Source: DATBHZ01 sp036557185
GTDB lineage: Bacteria > Actinomycetota > Acidimicrobiia > IMCC26256 > JAENVU01
Assembly (NCBI GenBank): GCA_036557185.1
Contig: DATBHZ010000050.1
Location: forward strand, 1-38,670
DNA length: 38,670 nt
Direction of reading: 5' to 3'
Position 1 is the stretch's first letter. The number at the start of each line of letters is the position of its first letter. Shown here one piece after another: positions 1 through 7,029 of the stretch. The position numbers and the translations under genes were made by a program. A model generated the notes under the pieces. It saw only the letters and a list, made by a program, of their open reading frames with translations, made no database searches and was not told where the DNA came from.

Positions 1-1
1 G

Positions 2-532
<531 letters not shown>

Positions 533-533
533 C

Positions 534-1454
534 GTGACGGCTGCCCGCACGCTCGCAGAGCCCCGCGGCAAGACCGCATGGGCAGCGGTCGTGGTGAACC
601 ACAACGCCGGGTCGTTGCTGCTCGACTGTGTCGAGTCGTTGCTCGCCGACGACAGCACGGGCAGCCCGCCCGAGATCGTCGTCGTCGACAACGCGTCGAC
701 CGACGGGTCGGATGCCGCACTGGAGGCGAAGCATCCGGACGTGGTGCTGATCCGTCCCGGAGCCAACCTCGGATACGCGCGCGCCGCGAACCTCGGCATC
801 GCCGCGACCACAGCCGGCGTCGTCGCCGTCCTCAACCCCGACACCACCGTGCAGCGAGGCGTGGGCGACACGTTCGTCGCGCGCTTCGAGCACGAGCCGC
901 GACTCGGAGCGATCGGTCCGTGGATCTCGAACCCCGACGGGTCCCGGTACCCGTCGGCGCGATCCGAGCCGTCCACGACCGACGCCATCGGTCACGCGCT
1001 GCTCGGGAGGGTCGCGCCCGGCAACCCGTTCACCCGGACCTACCGGCAGCTGGATGCCGACCCGGACACCCCGCGTCACGTCGACTGGGTCTCGGGTGCC
1101 GCGATCTGGTTGCGCCGCGAAGCACTCGATGCGACCGGCGGGTGGGACGAGCGCTTCTTCCTGTTCTTCGAGGACCTGGATCTGTGCCGACGGCTCGAAG
1201 CGGGCGGATGGGACGTCGTGTACGAGCCCGCCGGACGCGTCTGTCACGTCGTGGGTGCGAGCCGCGAGCGCCGTCGATACCGCTCGATCTACGAGCACCA
1301 CCGCGCGGCGTACCTCTACGCCGCCAAATGGTGGTCGGGTCCGCGCCGGGCGTTGCTGCCTGCTGCAGCAGCGCTGCTCGCGGGCCGCGGCGTCGCGCTC
1401 GCAGCGCGCGAAGCAACCGTCGGGCGCCGGGGACCGGCGAAGGTCACCAGGTAG
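534..1454 (+). CDS. GT2 family glycosyltransferase, WbbL-like (rhamnosyltransferase-type)
   Basis: This 306-residue cytoplasmic or peripheral glycosyltransferase has a GT-A fold. Near the N-terminus is VVVNHNAGSLLLDCVESLL, then the nucleotide-binding segment VVVDNASTDGSD. NLGYARAANLGI and the DxD-like LNPDTTV follow. The acceptor and catalytic-base region is GGWDERFFLFFEDLDLCRRL. This layout matches the WbbL group, which adds rhamnose to lipid-linked GlcNAc in mycobacterial arabinogalactan linker synthesis. The donor sugar here is an inference. The GTG start at 534 is one base after the preceding stop. The next genes make nucleotide sugars, which supports an envelope role. The TAG stop at 1452-1454 is also part of a promoter-like hexamer for the next gene. 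Confidence 0.85.
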   Translation: MTAARTLAEPRGKTAWAAVVVNHNAGSLLLDCVESLLADDSTGSPPEIVVVDNASTDGSDAALEAKHPDVVLIRPGANLGYARAANLGIAATTAGVVAVLNPDTTVQRGVGDTFVARFEHEPRLGAIGPWISNPDGSRYPSARSEPSTTDAIGHALLGRVAPGNPFTRTYRQLDADPDTPRHVDWVSGAAIWLRREALDATGGWDERFFLFFEDLDLCRRLEAGGWDVVYEPAGRVCHVVGASRERRRYRSIYEHHRAAYLYAAKWWSGPRRALLPAAAALLAGRGVALAAREATVGRRGPAKVTR

Positions 1455-1457
1455 TCT
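1452..1457 (+). promoter_or_regulatory. Candidate -10 element TAGTCT for the His-rich protein gene
   Basis: TAGTCT lies ten bases before the ATG at 1468. No Shine-Dalgarno sequence is seen between them, so a leaderless or 2-4-base-leader transcript is likely. The first three bases are the stop codon of the upstream glycosyltransferase. No clear -35 was found. Confidence 0.4.
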
Positions 1458-1467
1458 GGGGCGCGCC

Positions 1468-2235
1468 ATGGCAAAGAAGAGCAAGTACAACCGCGCCCGG
1501 ATACGGTCGAGGGTCCGTCGGCAGCGGCGCCACACCCCTTCCTGGCCCTGGGTCCTGATCGTGTTCGTGATCGTTGTGGTCGGGGTGGTGCTCATCGCGG
1601 CGTCGATCAACAAGCGCAACAACGCAGCGTCCGGGCACCCCCTGCTGTACGACGGCACCACGGGCGACCACTGGCATGCGGCTTTCAGCGTCAATGTGTG
1701 CGGCCAATGGCTGCCGAACGCACCGCAGTTCGAGTCTGCATACGGCCTCCACACCCACGGCGACGGCATCATCCACATCCACCCATTCGAGAAGATCGCG
1801 ACGGGCAAGAACGCGACCGTGGGCCGCTACTTCGAGAGTGCACGGAACGCCACCGCGAGCAATGGAACACCGCAACCCCTCGACTGGCACCTGAGCGCGG
1901 ATTCGTTCCAGGTGTGGGACGGTGTCTCCAAGCAGAACGGGGACAAGTGCGGTGCAGGCAAGACCGCGAAGCCCGGCATCGTGATGTGGTCGCTCGGCAA
2001 GCACGGTGGCACCTGGGAGGGCAAGCCCCGGACCTCGAACCTCGCCGACTACCACCCACAGAACGGCGACATCATCGGTCTGTACTTCCTGCCGAAGGGC
2101 TCGAAGCTTCCTGAGCCCCCCAACGCGGACAAGGCGCTCGACAGCGTGGGCGACCTCAATCCGGGACAGAGCGTTCCGACGGTTGCCCCGTCGACCACGA
2201 CGACGCCCACGACCACGCCCCGGAAGCAGCCGTGA
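1468..2235 (+). CDS. Membrane-anchored histidine-rich extracytoplasmic protein, function unknown
   Basis: This 255-residue protein has a basic N-terminus (about residues 1-21), one transmembrane helix (about 26-45) and an extracytoplasmic domain. A Thr/Pro-rich tail follows (about 236-252). The domain has clustered histidines: HWH at 68-70, HTH at 95-97 and HIHP at 103-106. It also has two cysteines, Cys78 and Cys161, that could form a disulfide. The pattern HTHGDGIIHIHP looks like a metal site, but no characterised family was recognised. The basic N-terminus suggests an N-in, C-out topology. Its last four bases overlap the GTG of the nucleotidyltransferase gene (GTGA), so translation is probably coupled. 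Position between a glycosyltransferase and a nucleotide-sugar gene suggests an envelope-linked role, which is inference only. Confidence 0.8.
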   Translation: MAKKSKYNRARIRSRVRRQRRHTPSWPWVLIVFVIVVVGVVLIAASINKRNNAASGHPLLYDGTTGDHWHAAFSVNVCGQWLPNAPQFESAYGLHTHGDGIIHIHPFEKIATGKNATVGRYFESARNATASNGTPQPLDWHLSADSFQVWDGVSKQNGDKCGAGKTAKPGIVMWSLGKHGGTWEGKPRTSNLADYHPQNGDIIGLYFLPKGSKLPEPPNADKALDSVGDLNPGQSVPTVAPSTTTTPTTTPRKQP

Positions 2236-3227
2236 AAGCAATCGTCCTGGTCGGTGGTGCCGGCACGCGACTGCGGCCGCTGACCTACGCGACCCCGAAG
2301 CCACTCCTGCCGATCGCGAACGTCGCGTTCCTGGAGCGCCAGCTCGGATGGCTCGCGACGCACGGCGTGGACGAAGCGGTGCTCTCCCTCGGATATCTCC
2401 CCGAGAGGTTCACCGAGCACTTCCCGGACGATCGCTTCGGCGACGTCAAGCTGCGGTTCGTCGTCGAGCACGAGCCACTCGGCACCGCCGGTGGGATCCG
2501 CTTTGCCGCGGAGGGCATCAGCGAGCGTGTCGTCGTCTGCAACGGTGACGTGCTCACGGACCTCGACCTCACCGCGCTGCTCCGGTTCCACGAGGAGCGC
2601 GGCGCCGAAGCGACGATCACGCTGTCACGCGTCGAGGACCCGTCCGCTTTCGGGGTGGTGCCCACTCGCTCGGACGGCGAGGTGATCGCGTTCGTCGAGA
2701 AGCCCTCGCGCGATCAGGCACCGACGCACTGGATCAACGCGGGGACGTACGTGCTCGAGCCCTCCGTCTTCGAGACCGTGCCCCCGCGCTTGAACGTCTC
2801 GATCGAGCGGGAGACGTTCCCGCGCATGCTCGAGCATCGTGGCCGTCTCTACGCCGTCCGGTCCGATGCCTACTGGCTCGACATCGGGACGCCCGGCAAG
2901 CTCTACGAAGCGCAGATCGACGTCCTGCTCGGCAAGATGGGCCTTCCCCCAGTCGCGAGCGCCGTCGAGCGCGTGCCCGGAGTCTGGGTCGAGCCCGGGG
3001 CAGAGATCGCCGGTGATGCACAGCTGACTGCCCCCGTGCTCATCGGCCGCGAGGCGACCGTCGGCGCGGGGGCCCGCATCGCGTCCTCGGTAGTCGGAGC
3101 GCGCGCGTCGATCGCTGCCGGCGCCGCGGTCGAGCGTTCCATCGTCCTTCCCGACGTGAAGGTGCGGGCGGACGAAAAGGTGCGCGACGAGGCGCGCGGG
3201 CGCGAGGCCGCGCTGGGGCTCCGGTAG
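2232..3227 (+). CDS. Sugar-1-phosphate nucleotidyltransferase (probable mannose-1-phosphate guanylyltransferase)
   Basis: This 331-residue enzyme has an N-terminal NTP-transferase domain and a C-terminal left-handed beta-helix of hexapeptide-like repeats (about residues 255-320). The signature GGAGTRLRPLTYATPKP occupies residues 8-24. Lys24 and Asp106 (VVCNGDVLTD) are the expected substrate- and metal-binding residues, and FVEKP follows later. It would make an activated sugar such as GDP-mannose from the sugar phosphate and NTP. The architecture resembles mycobacterial ManB (Rv3264c), which also sits beside a WbbL gene. Specificity for mannose and GTP rather than glucose and UTP or dTTP is inferred from that context and from the phosphomannomutase at 17965. 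The GTG start at 2232 overlaps the previous stop by four bases. Confidence 0.85.
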   Translation: MKAIVLVGGAGTRLRPLTYATPKPLLPIANVAFLERQLGWLATHGVDEAVLSLGYLPERFTEHFPDDRFGDVKLRFVVEHEPLGTAGGIRFAAEGISERVVVCNGDVLTDLDLTALLRFHEERGAEATITLSRVEDPSAFGVVPTRSDGEVIAFVEKPSRDQAPTHWINAGTYVLEPSVFETVPPRLNVSIERETFPRMLEHRGRLYAVRSDAYWLDIGTPGKLYEAQIDVLLGKMGLPPVASAVERVPGVWVEPGAEIAGDAQLTAPVLIGREATVGAGARIASSVVGARASIAAGAAVERSIVLPDVKVRADEKVRDEARGREAALGLR

Positions 3228-3231
3228 GCCG

Positions 3232-4188
3232 GTGCGAGCACTCGTCACCGGCGGTGCCGGATTCATCGGCAGCACGCTGACCGACAGGCTCCTCGCGGAG
3301 GGGTGGGAGGTCGACGTCGTCGACGACCTGTCCGTCGGCAACCTCGCCAACCTCGCGGACGCACGTGCCGTACCCGGCCGCAAGTTCTCGTTTCACCGCA
3401 TGGACATCCGCTCTACGGCGATCACCGATCTGATCGCGCACCGCTCGCCGGAGGTCATCTTTCACCTGGCTGCGCAGGCCGATGTGCGCGTGTCGGTGGC
3501 GCGCCCTGCATTCGATGCCGAGGTGAACATCATCGGCACGCTGAACGTCTGTCAGGGTGCGCTCGCGGCCCGGGCGCGCAAGGTCGTGTTCGCGAGCTCC
3601 GGGGGCACGATCTACGGCACCCCTGAGCACCTGCCGGTCAAGGAGGGACATCCGCAGCGGCCCGAGTCCCCCTACGGCGTCGCCAAAAAGGCAGCAGGGG
3701 ACTACCTGCACTACTACCGAGAGGTGCACGGGCTCGAGTACACGGCGCTCGCGTTCGCCAATGTCTACGGTCCACGTCAGGACCCGCAGGGCGAGGCGGG
3801 AGTCGTCGCGATCTTCGCGGGCATGATGCTGGACCGCGAACGGCCGACGGTGTTCGGCGACGGCGAGCAGACGCGGGACTTCGTCTATGTCGATGATGTC
3901 GTCGATGCGCTCTACCGTGCGCAGGACAAGGCCGGCGGGCTGATCGTCAACATCGGGACCGGGACCGAGACGAGCGTGGTCCGGCTCTACGAGGCGGTCG
4001 CGCGGGCCACCGGGTACACGCCTGCTCCACGGTTCGCACCCGCGCGCCCCGGGGAGCTGCAACGCTCGGCCCTCGATCCCGGCCGTGCCGAGATCCATCT
4101 CGGATGGAAGCCCTGGACGACGCTCGACGACGGCATCGCGCGCACGCTCGATTGGTTCGGCGCGCAGCGGACGGCGCGCCAGCGCTAG
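3232..4188 (+). CDS. NAD-dependent epimerase, UDP-glucose 4-epimerase (GalE)-like
   Basis: This 318-residue extended SDR begins with the NAD-binding motif TGGAGFIG (residues 6-13) and an acidic residue pair (VVDDLSVGN) that favours NAD. The catalytic pair is Tyr148 and Lys152 in SPYGVAKK, with the active-site serine in FASSGGTIYG. The later motifs FANVYGPRQDP and FGDGEQTRDFVYVDDVV are typical of GalE and related nucleotide-sugar epimerases. It probably interconverts UDP-glucose and UDP-galactose, or their uronates, for envelope glycans. The GTG start lies four bases after the preceding stop, in the same operon. Its stop overlaps that of the convergent nitroreductase gene within the tetranucleotide CTAG at 4185-4188. 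Confidence 0.85.
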   Translation: MRALVTGGAGFIGSTLTDRLLAEGWEVDVVDDLSVGNLANLADARAVPGRKFSFHRMDIRSTAITDLIAHRSPEVIFHLAAQADVRVSVARPAFDAEVNIIGTLNVCQGALAARARKVVFASSGGTIYGTPEHLPVKEGHPQRPESPYGVAKKAAGDYLHYYREVHGLEYTALAFANVYGPRQDPQGEAGVVAIFAGMMLDRERPTVFGDGEQTRDFVYVDDVVDALYRAQDKAGGLIVNIGTGTETSVVRLYEAVARATGYTPAPRFAPARPGELQRSALDPGRAEIHLGWKPWTTLDDGIARTLDWFGAQRTARQR

Positions 4189-4793
4189 CGAAACTCCCGC
4201 AGCTCGCCGAGGTCGACGGGCGGGCGCGTCCGGCCTGCGTATCCCGGGTCGGGATGACCGACGAGCACCATCGCCTGCGGCATCCACTCTTGCTCCAGTT
4301 CGAGCGCGTCGCGCGCTTCGTCGGGGCAGAAGATCGGCGCGGCCACCCAGCACGACGCGAGGCCGCGGGCGGTCGCCGCGAGCATGAGGTTCTCGACGCT
4401 CGCGCCGAGCGAGAGCAGGGCCATGCCCCATTCGGCGCGCCGACGCGCCTGGTCGGGATAGCGGTCGAGCCCGTCCCAGGTGAGGCAGCCGATGACCGCC
4501 GCGGGGGCGCGTTCGATCTTGTCGAAGGAGGCGTTCACCAGCTCGTCGATGCGCGCGCCGTCGACACCGTCTGCCGAGAGATCCGCTCGCCATCTCGCGC
4601 CCATGCCCTGCGCGAGCGCTCGTTTTGCGTCCGCGGTGTCGGCGACGACCCACCGCCACGGCCGCGAGTGATGAGGTGCCGGCGCGATGCACGCCGCGGC
4701 CACGAGGTCGTCGAGCACCTCACGCGCGACCGCCGTTGGCGCGAACGCGCGGATCGACCGCCGTGCCTCGAGCAGCTCAGGGATGCGGTTCAC
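4185..4793 (-). CDS. Nitroreductase-family protein, like the FMN domain of FbiB (dehydro-F420 reductase)
   Basis: This 202-residue flavin-dependent nitroreductase-fold protein begins RIPELLEARRSIRAF, the usual FMN-phosphate-binding start (RRSIR). APHHSRPWRW and the later LGASVENLMLAATARGLASCW follow. In mycobacteria this domain is fused to the C-terminus of FbiB and reduces dehydro-F420-0 to F420-0. Here it is a separate gene. Its GTG at 4793 overlaps the cofE stop by four bases, so the two products are probably made together and act in the same pathway. Context gives the F420 assignment, since the nitroreductase fold alone would not. The 3' end overlaps the convergent epimerase gene by four bases. 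Confidence 0.8.
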   Translation of the reverse strand: MNRIPELLEARRSIRAFAPTAVAREVLDDLVAAACIAPAPHHSRPWRWVVADTADAKRALAQGMGARWRADLSADGVDGARIDELVNASFDKIERAPAAVIGCLTWDGLDRYPDQARRRAEWGMALLSLGASVENLMLAATARGLASCWVAAPIFCPDEARDALELEQEWMPQAMVLVGHPDPGYAGRTRPPVDLGELREFR

Positions 4794-5500
4794 CGGAAGA
4801 GGTCGTCGCCGGGTGCGCGGACGAGCTCGCGGACGGAGCCGTCGCGCAGCCATGCACCCGGGAGCCCTCGCACGATGGCCACCGGTACGCCGGAGGCCTT
4901 GCCCATCACGAGCTCCGCCGCGCCGGCGATCTCGTCCGCGATCGCCACCTCGGTGACCCGCAGCTCCTGACCGCGACTGTCGACGGATCCCCGGAGGTCG
5001 ACCACTCCAGCGATCCCGGCCACGCCGATCGCGACGTCGGTGAGCCCGTTGCGCCAGGCTCGCCCGAACGTGTCGGAGACGACGACGGCGACGTCGGCTC
5101 CGTGACGCGCCCGGACCGAGTTGCGGATCCGATGCGCCGATCTGTCGCCGTCGACCGGCAGCAACGCGGCAAGCCCGTCGTCCACGTTCGAGAGGTCGAT
5201 GCCTGCGTTGGCGCACACGAACCCGTGCGCCGTCTCGGTGATCATCAGCTCGTCGCGCCGGCGGAGGACGCGGACGGATTCCGACTCGATCAGCGCCCGG
5301 CGTGCATCGAGATCGTGGTGCACGAGCGGCACGAGCCTGCCTTCTGCCTTCGAGACGACCTTCTGCGTGACCACCAGGCAGTCGCCGGTGCGGATTTCGT
5401 GCCCGCCGGCGGACGCGCCCTCGGCGATCAGTGCGCCGAGGTCATCGCCCAACTGGACCTCGGGCACCGACTCCAGGGGGATGATCTGCAGCGATGGCAC
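4790..5500 (-). CDS. cofE: Coenzyme F420-0:L-glutamate ligase
   Basis: This 236-residue protein matches the N-terminal (ligase) half of FbiB. Recognisable segments are DCLVVTQKVVSKAEGR, the central ADVAVVVSDTFGRAWRNG and DVAIGVAGIAGVVDLRG, followed by ADEIAGAAELVMGKASGVPVA. The enzyme adds gamma-linked glutamates to F420-0 using GTP and a divalent metal. The GTG at 5500 begins 14 bases after the cofD stop, which supports an operon with cofD. A four-base overlap joins it to the nitroreductase gene. The length fits stand-alone CofE rather than fused FbiB. F420 made here could serve the LLM-type oxidoreductase at 34552-35514. Confidence 0.92.
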   Translation of the reverse strand: MPSLQIIPLESVPEVQLGDDLGALIAEGASAGGHEIRTGDCLVVTQKVVSKAEGRLVPLVHHDLDARRALIESESVRVLRRRDELMITETAHGFVCANAGIDLSNVDDGLAALLPVDGDRSAHRIRNSVRARHGADVAVVVSDTFGRAWRNGLTDVAIGVAGIAGVVDLRGSVDSRGQELRVTEVAIADEIAGAAELVMGKASGVPVAIVRGLPGAWLRDGSVRELVRAPGDDLFR

Positions 5501-5514
5501 GGCGCGCGGGCGGC

Positions 5515-6453
5515 TCAGGCGACGGCGTCGAGGGTCTGGCGCGCCAGCGCGGCGGCGACCCGCGCGTCCGTCATGAGCGTGTCGGCGACGACGGGCTGCA
5601 CGCCCGCGGCGGCGACCTCCGGAGCCCGCTCCGCGTCACCGGAGTCGATCACCAGGGTCCCGCAGAACGGCGCATAGCTGCGCGCGACGCCGACGCAGCT
5701 GACCTCGATCCCCAGCGGTGCCATCAGGCGATCCGCCGGCCCCTTGACCGGCGCCCCCTTGATGATGGGGCTCACGCCCACGACACGATCGCGGCGCCGG
5801 ACGAGCGCGTCGCGCACACCGGGAACGGCAAGGATCGGCCCGATCGAGATCACGGGGTTCGACGGGCAGACGACGATCGTCTCCGCTGCGGCGATCGCTT
5901 CCAGCACGCCGGGCGCCGGGCCGGCCTCCGATGCGCCATCGAAGTCCACGGCGACGACCGGTGCGTCACCGCGCTCACGGACGAACCACTCCTGCATCGC
6001 GAGCACCGCCGTCGTCCCGTCCGGTCTCCGTACCGAGACCCGTGTCGCGACGGGATCGTCGCTCATCGGCAGCAGCCGCGGACCGACGGCCCAGGCGGCC
6101 GTGATCTCGGCGGTGACCTGGCTCAACGTTGCTCCGGCGCCGAGTCGCTGTGTGCGGTAGAGGTGCGTGGCGAGGTCACGGTCGCCGAGACGGAACCAGG
6201 TGTCCTGGCCGTAGCGCTCGATGGCGTCCATCACGGCGAACGTCTCTCCCGCGAGCCCCCAACCCTGCTCGGGGTGCTCGGCCCCGGCGAGCGTGTAGGT
6301 GACGGTGTCGAGATCGGGACAGACGCGGAGGCCGTGGAACACGTCGTCGTCGCCCGTGTTCACGATGACGGTGATGTCGGCCGGCGGCACCTCGCGTACG
6401 AGGCCACGCAAGAAGCGTGCGGCTCCGACCCCTCCTGCCAATGCGACGAGCAT
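5515..6453 (-). CDS. cofD: 2-phospho-L-lactate / phosphoenolpyruvate transferase (CofD/FbiA)
   Basis: This 312-residue protein starts MLVALAGGVGAARFLRGL, the typical CofD/FbiA N-terminus with the glycine-rich loop. It continues with VIVNTGDDDVFHGLRVCPDLDTV and ends with CPSNPVISIGPILAVPG and VVGVSPIIKGAPVKGPAD, all hallmark segments. It transfers the phospholactyl or phosphoenolpyruvyl moiety from the activated guanosine derivative to FO, forming F420-0 or its dehydro form. The presence of a dehydro-F420 reductase-like gene downstream fits the actinobacterial route that uses phosphoenolpyruvate. The ATG at 6453 gives the standard family start. A TACGCT hexamer lies eight bases upstream, so the transcript may be leaderless. 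Confidence 0.94.
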   Translation of the reverse strand: MLVALAGGVGAARFLRGLVREVPPADITVIVNTGDDDVFHGLRVCPDLDTVTYTLAGAEHPEQGWGLAGETFAVMDAIERYGQDTWFRLGDRDLATHLYRTQRLGAGATLSQVTAEITAAWAVGPRLLPMSDDPVATRVSVRRPDGTTAVLAMQEWFVRERGDAPVVAVDFDGASEAGPAPGVLEAIAAAETIVVCPSNPVISIGPILAVPGVRDALVRRRDRVVGVSPIIKGAPVKGPADRLMAPLGIEVSCVGVARSYAPFCGTLVIDSGDAERAPEVAAAGVQPVVADTLMTDARVAAALARQTLDAVA

Positions 6454-6461
6454 CAGGCGCG

Positions 6462-6467
6462 AGCGTA
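6462..6467 (-). promoter_or_regulatory. Candidate -10 element TACGCT for cofD
   Basis: Read on the minus strand, TACGCT is followed by eight bases and then the cofD ATG at 6453. No ribosome-binding site is visible between them. It implies a cofD promoter independent of the small gene upstream. Confidence 0.4.
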
Positions 6468-6494
6468 GGCCGGAGGCGTGGCCTGGGCGTTGGG

Positions 6495-6872
6495 TCAGGC
6501 GCCGCGGAAGCTCTGGACCCGGTCGCGGCCGACGTCGATGGCCTTGCCGATCTGGCCGGGGATCGCGTTGACGGCGGGGTGCGTCTTGATCTGCTGCACG
6601 ATCGGCTCGACGAATTGCCGCGGGTTGGTGGTCGTCGCCGCGGTGTTCGCGGCGTTGGTGATCGTGCCGCTCACGTTGGTCGCGATGCCTTCGGCGCGCG
6701 CCCGGATGGTGCCGCTCTGCTGCGACAGGGTGCCGCGCGCGTCGCTGCCGAGGCTCTGGAGCTTCGCCTGTGCCTCGCGCCGGCGAACCTGGGCCTGTTG
6801 GTAGCCGAGCACTCCGACGCCGACGGCGATGTACGCCGCGTCGGTTGCAGATTTGCGCAGGTCGAATTGCAT
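6495..6872 (-). CDS. Small helical protein with N-terminal hydrophobic segment, function unknown
   Basis: This 125-residue protein has a hydrophobic stretch near residues 12-25 (AAYIAVGVGVLGYQQ). A charged, Ala/Gln/Arg-rich region then follows (about 26-75) that would form amphipathic helix or coiled coil, with heptad-like spacing around AQVRRREAQAKLQSLG. The rest is polar with no cysteines. The general look recalls actinobacterial heparin-binding-hemagglutinin-like or membrane-associated helical proteins, but similarity is too weak for a name. The ATG at 6872 lies 35 bases downstream of the best sigma70-like promoter in the window. It is 41 bases upstream of cofD on the same strand and could lead that operon, although cofD also has its own candidate promoter. 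Confidence 0.7.
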   Translation of the reverse strand: MQFDLRKSATDAAYIAVGVGVLGYQQAQVRRREAQAKLQSLGSDARGTLSQQSGTIRARAEGIATNVSGTITNAANTAATTTNPRQFVEPIVQQIKTHPAVNAIPGQIGKAIDVGRDRVQSFRGA

Positions 6873-6907
6873 GTGAGTGCTCCAAGTGTCGGTCTGACGG
6901 TTCTTGC

Positions 6908-6936
6908 AGCATAACGCATATTGCTAACTCTTGCAA
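6908..6936 (-). promoter_or_regulatory. Near-consensus sigma70-type promoter for the small helical protein
   Basis: On the minus strand the -35 is TTGCAA (6931-6936) and the -10 is TATGCT (6908-6913), with an ideal 17-base spacer. The -35 hexamer is itself a palindrome. TTGC and GCAA arms (6921-6936) form a small inverted repeat across it, a possible operator. The stretch is clearly more AT-rich than its surroundings. Confidence 0.6.
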
Positions 6937-7013
6937 GCGCGCCGGAGGGACAGGGCCCGCGCGCACAGCGGTGACCAGGGTCACGCTGCCGCGGGCCGTG
7001 GAGGGCCTCCCGA

Positions 7014-7019
7014 TAGTCT
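7014..7019 (+). promoter_or_regulatory. Candidate -10 element TAGTCT for the large glycosyltransferase
   Basis: TAGTCT is followed by ten bases and the ATG at 7030. No Shine-Dalgarno motif lies between, so a very short leader is expected. This supports 7030 over the longer open frame that begins at 6931. Confidence 0.4.
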
Positions 7020-7029
7020 CGAACGGCCC

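Noticed and set aside
6921..6936. CIRCE-like heat-shock operator
   Set aside because: The TTGC/GCAA arms do not match the TTAGCACTC-N9-GAGTGCTAA consensus.
6931..7029. Extended start for the large glycosyltransferase at 6931
   Set aside because: The extra residues are Arg-rich and cross the promoter region. The -10 element supports 7030.
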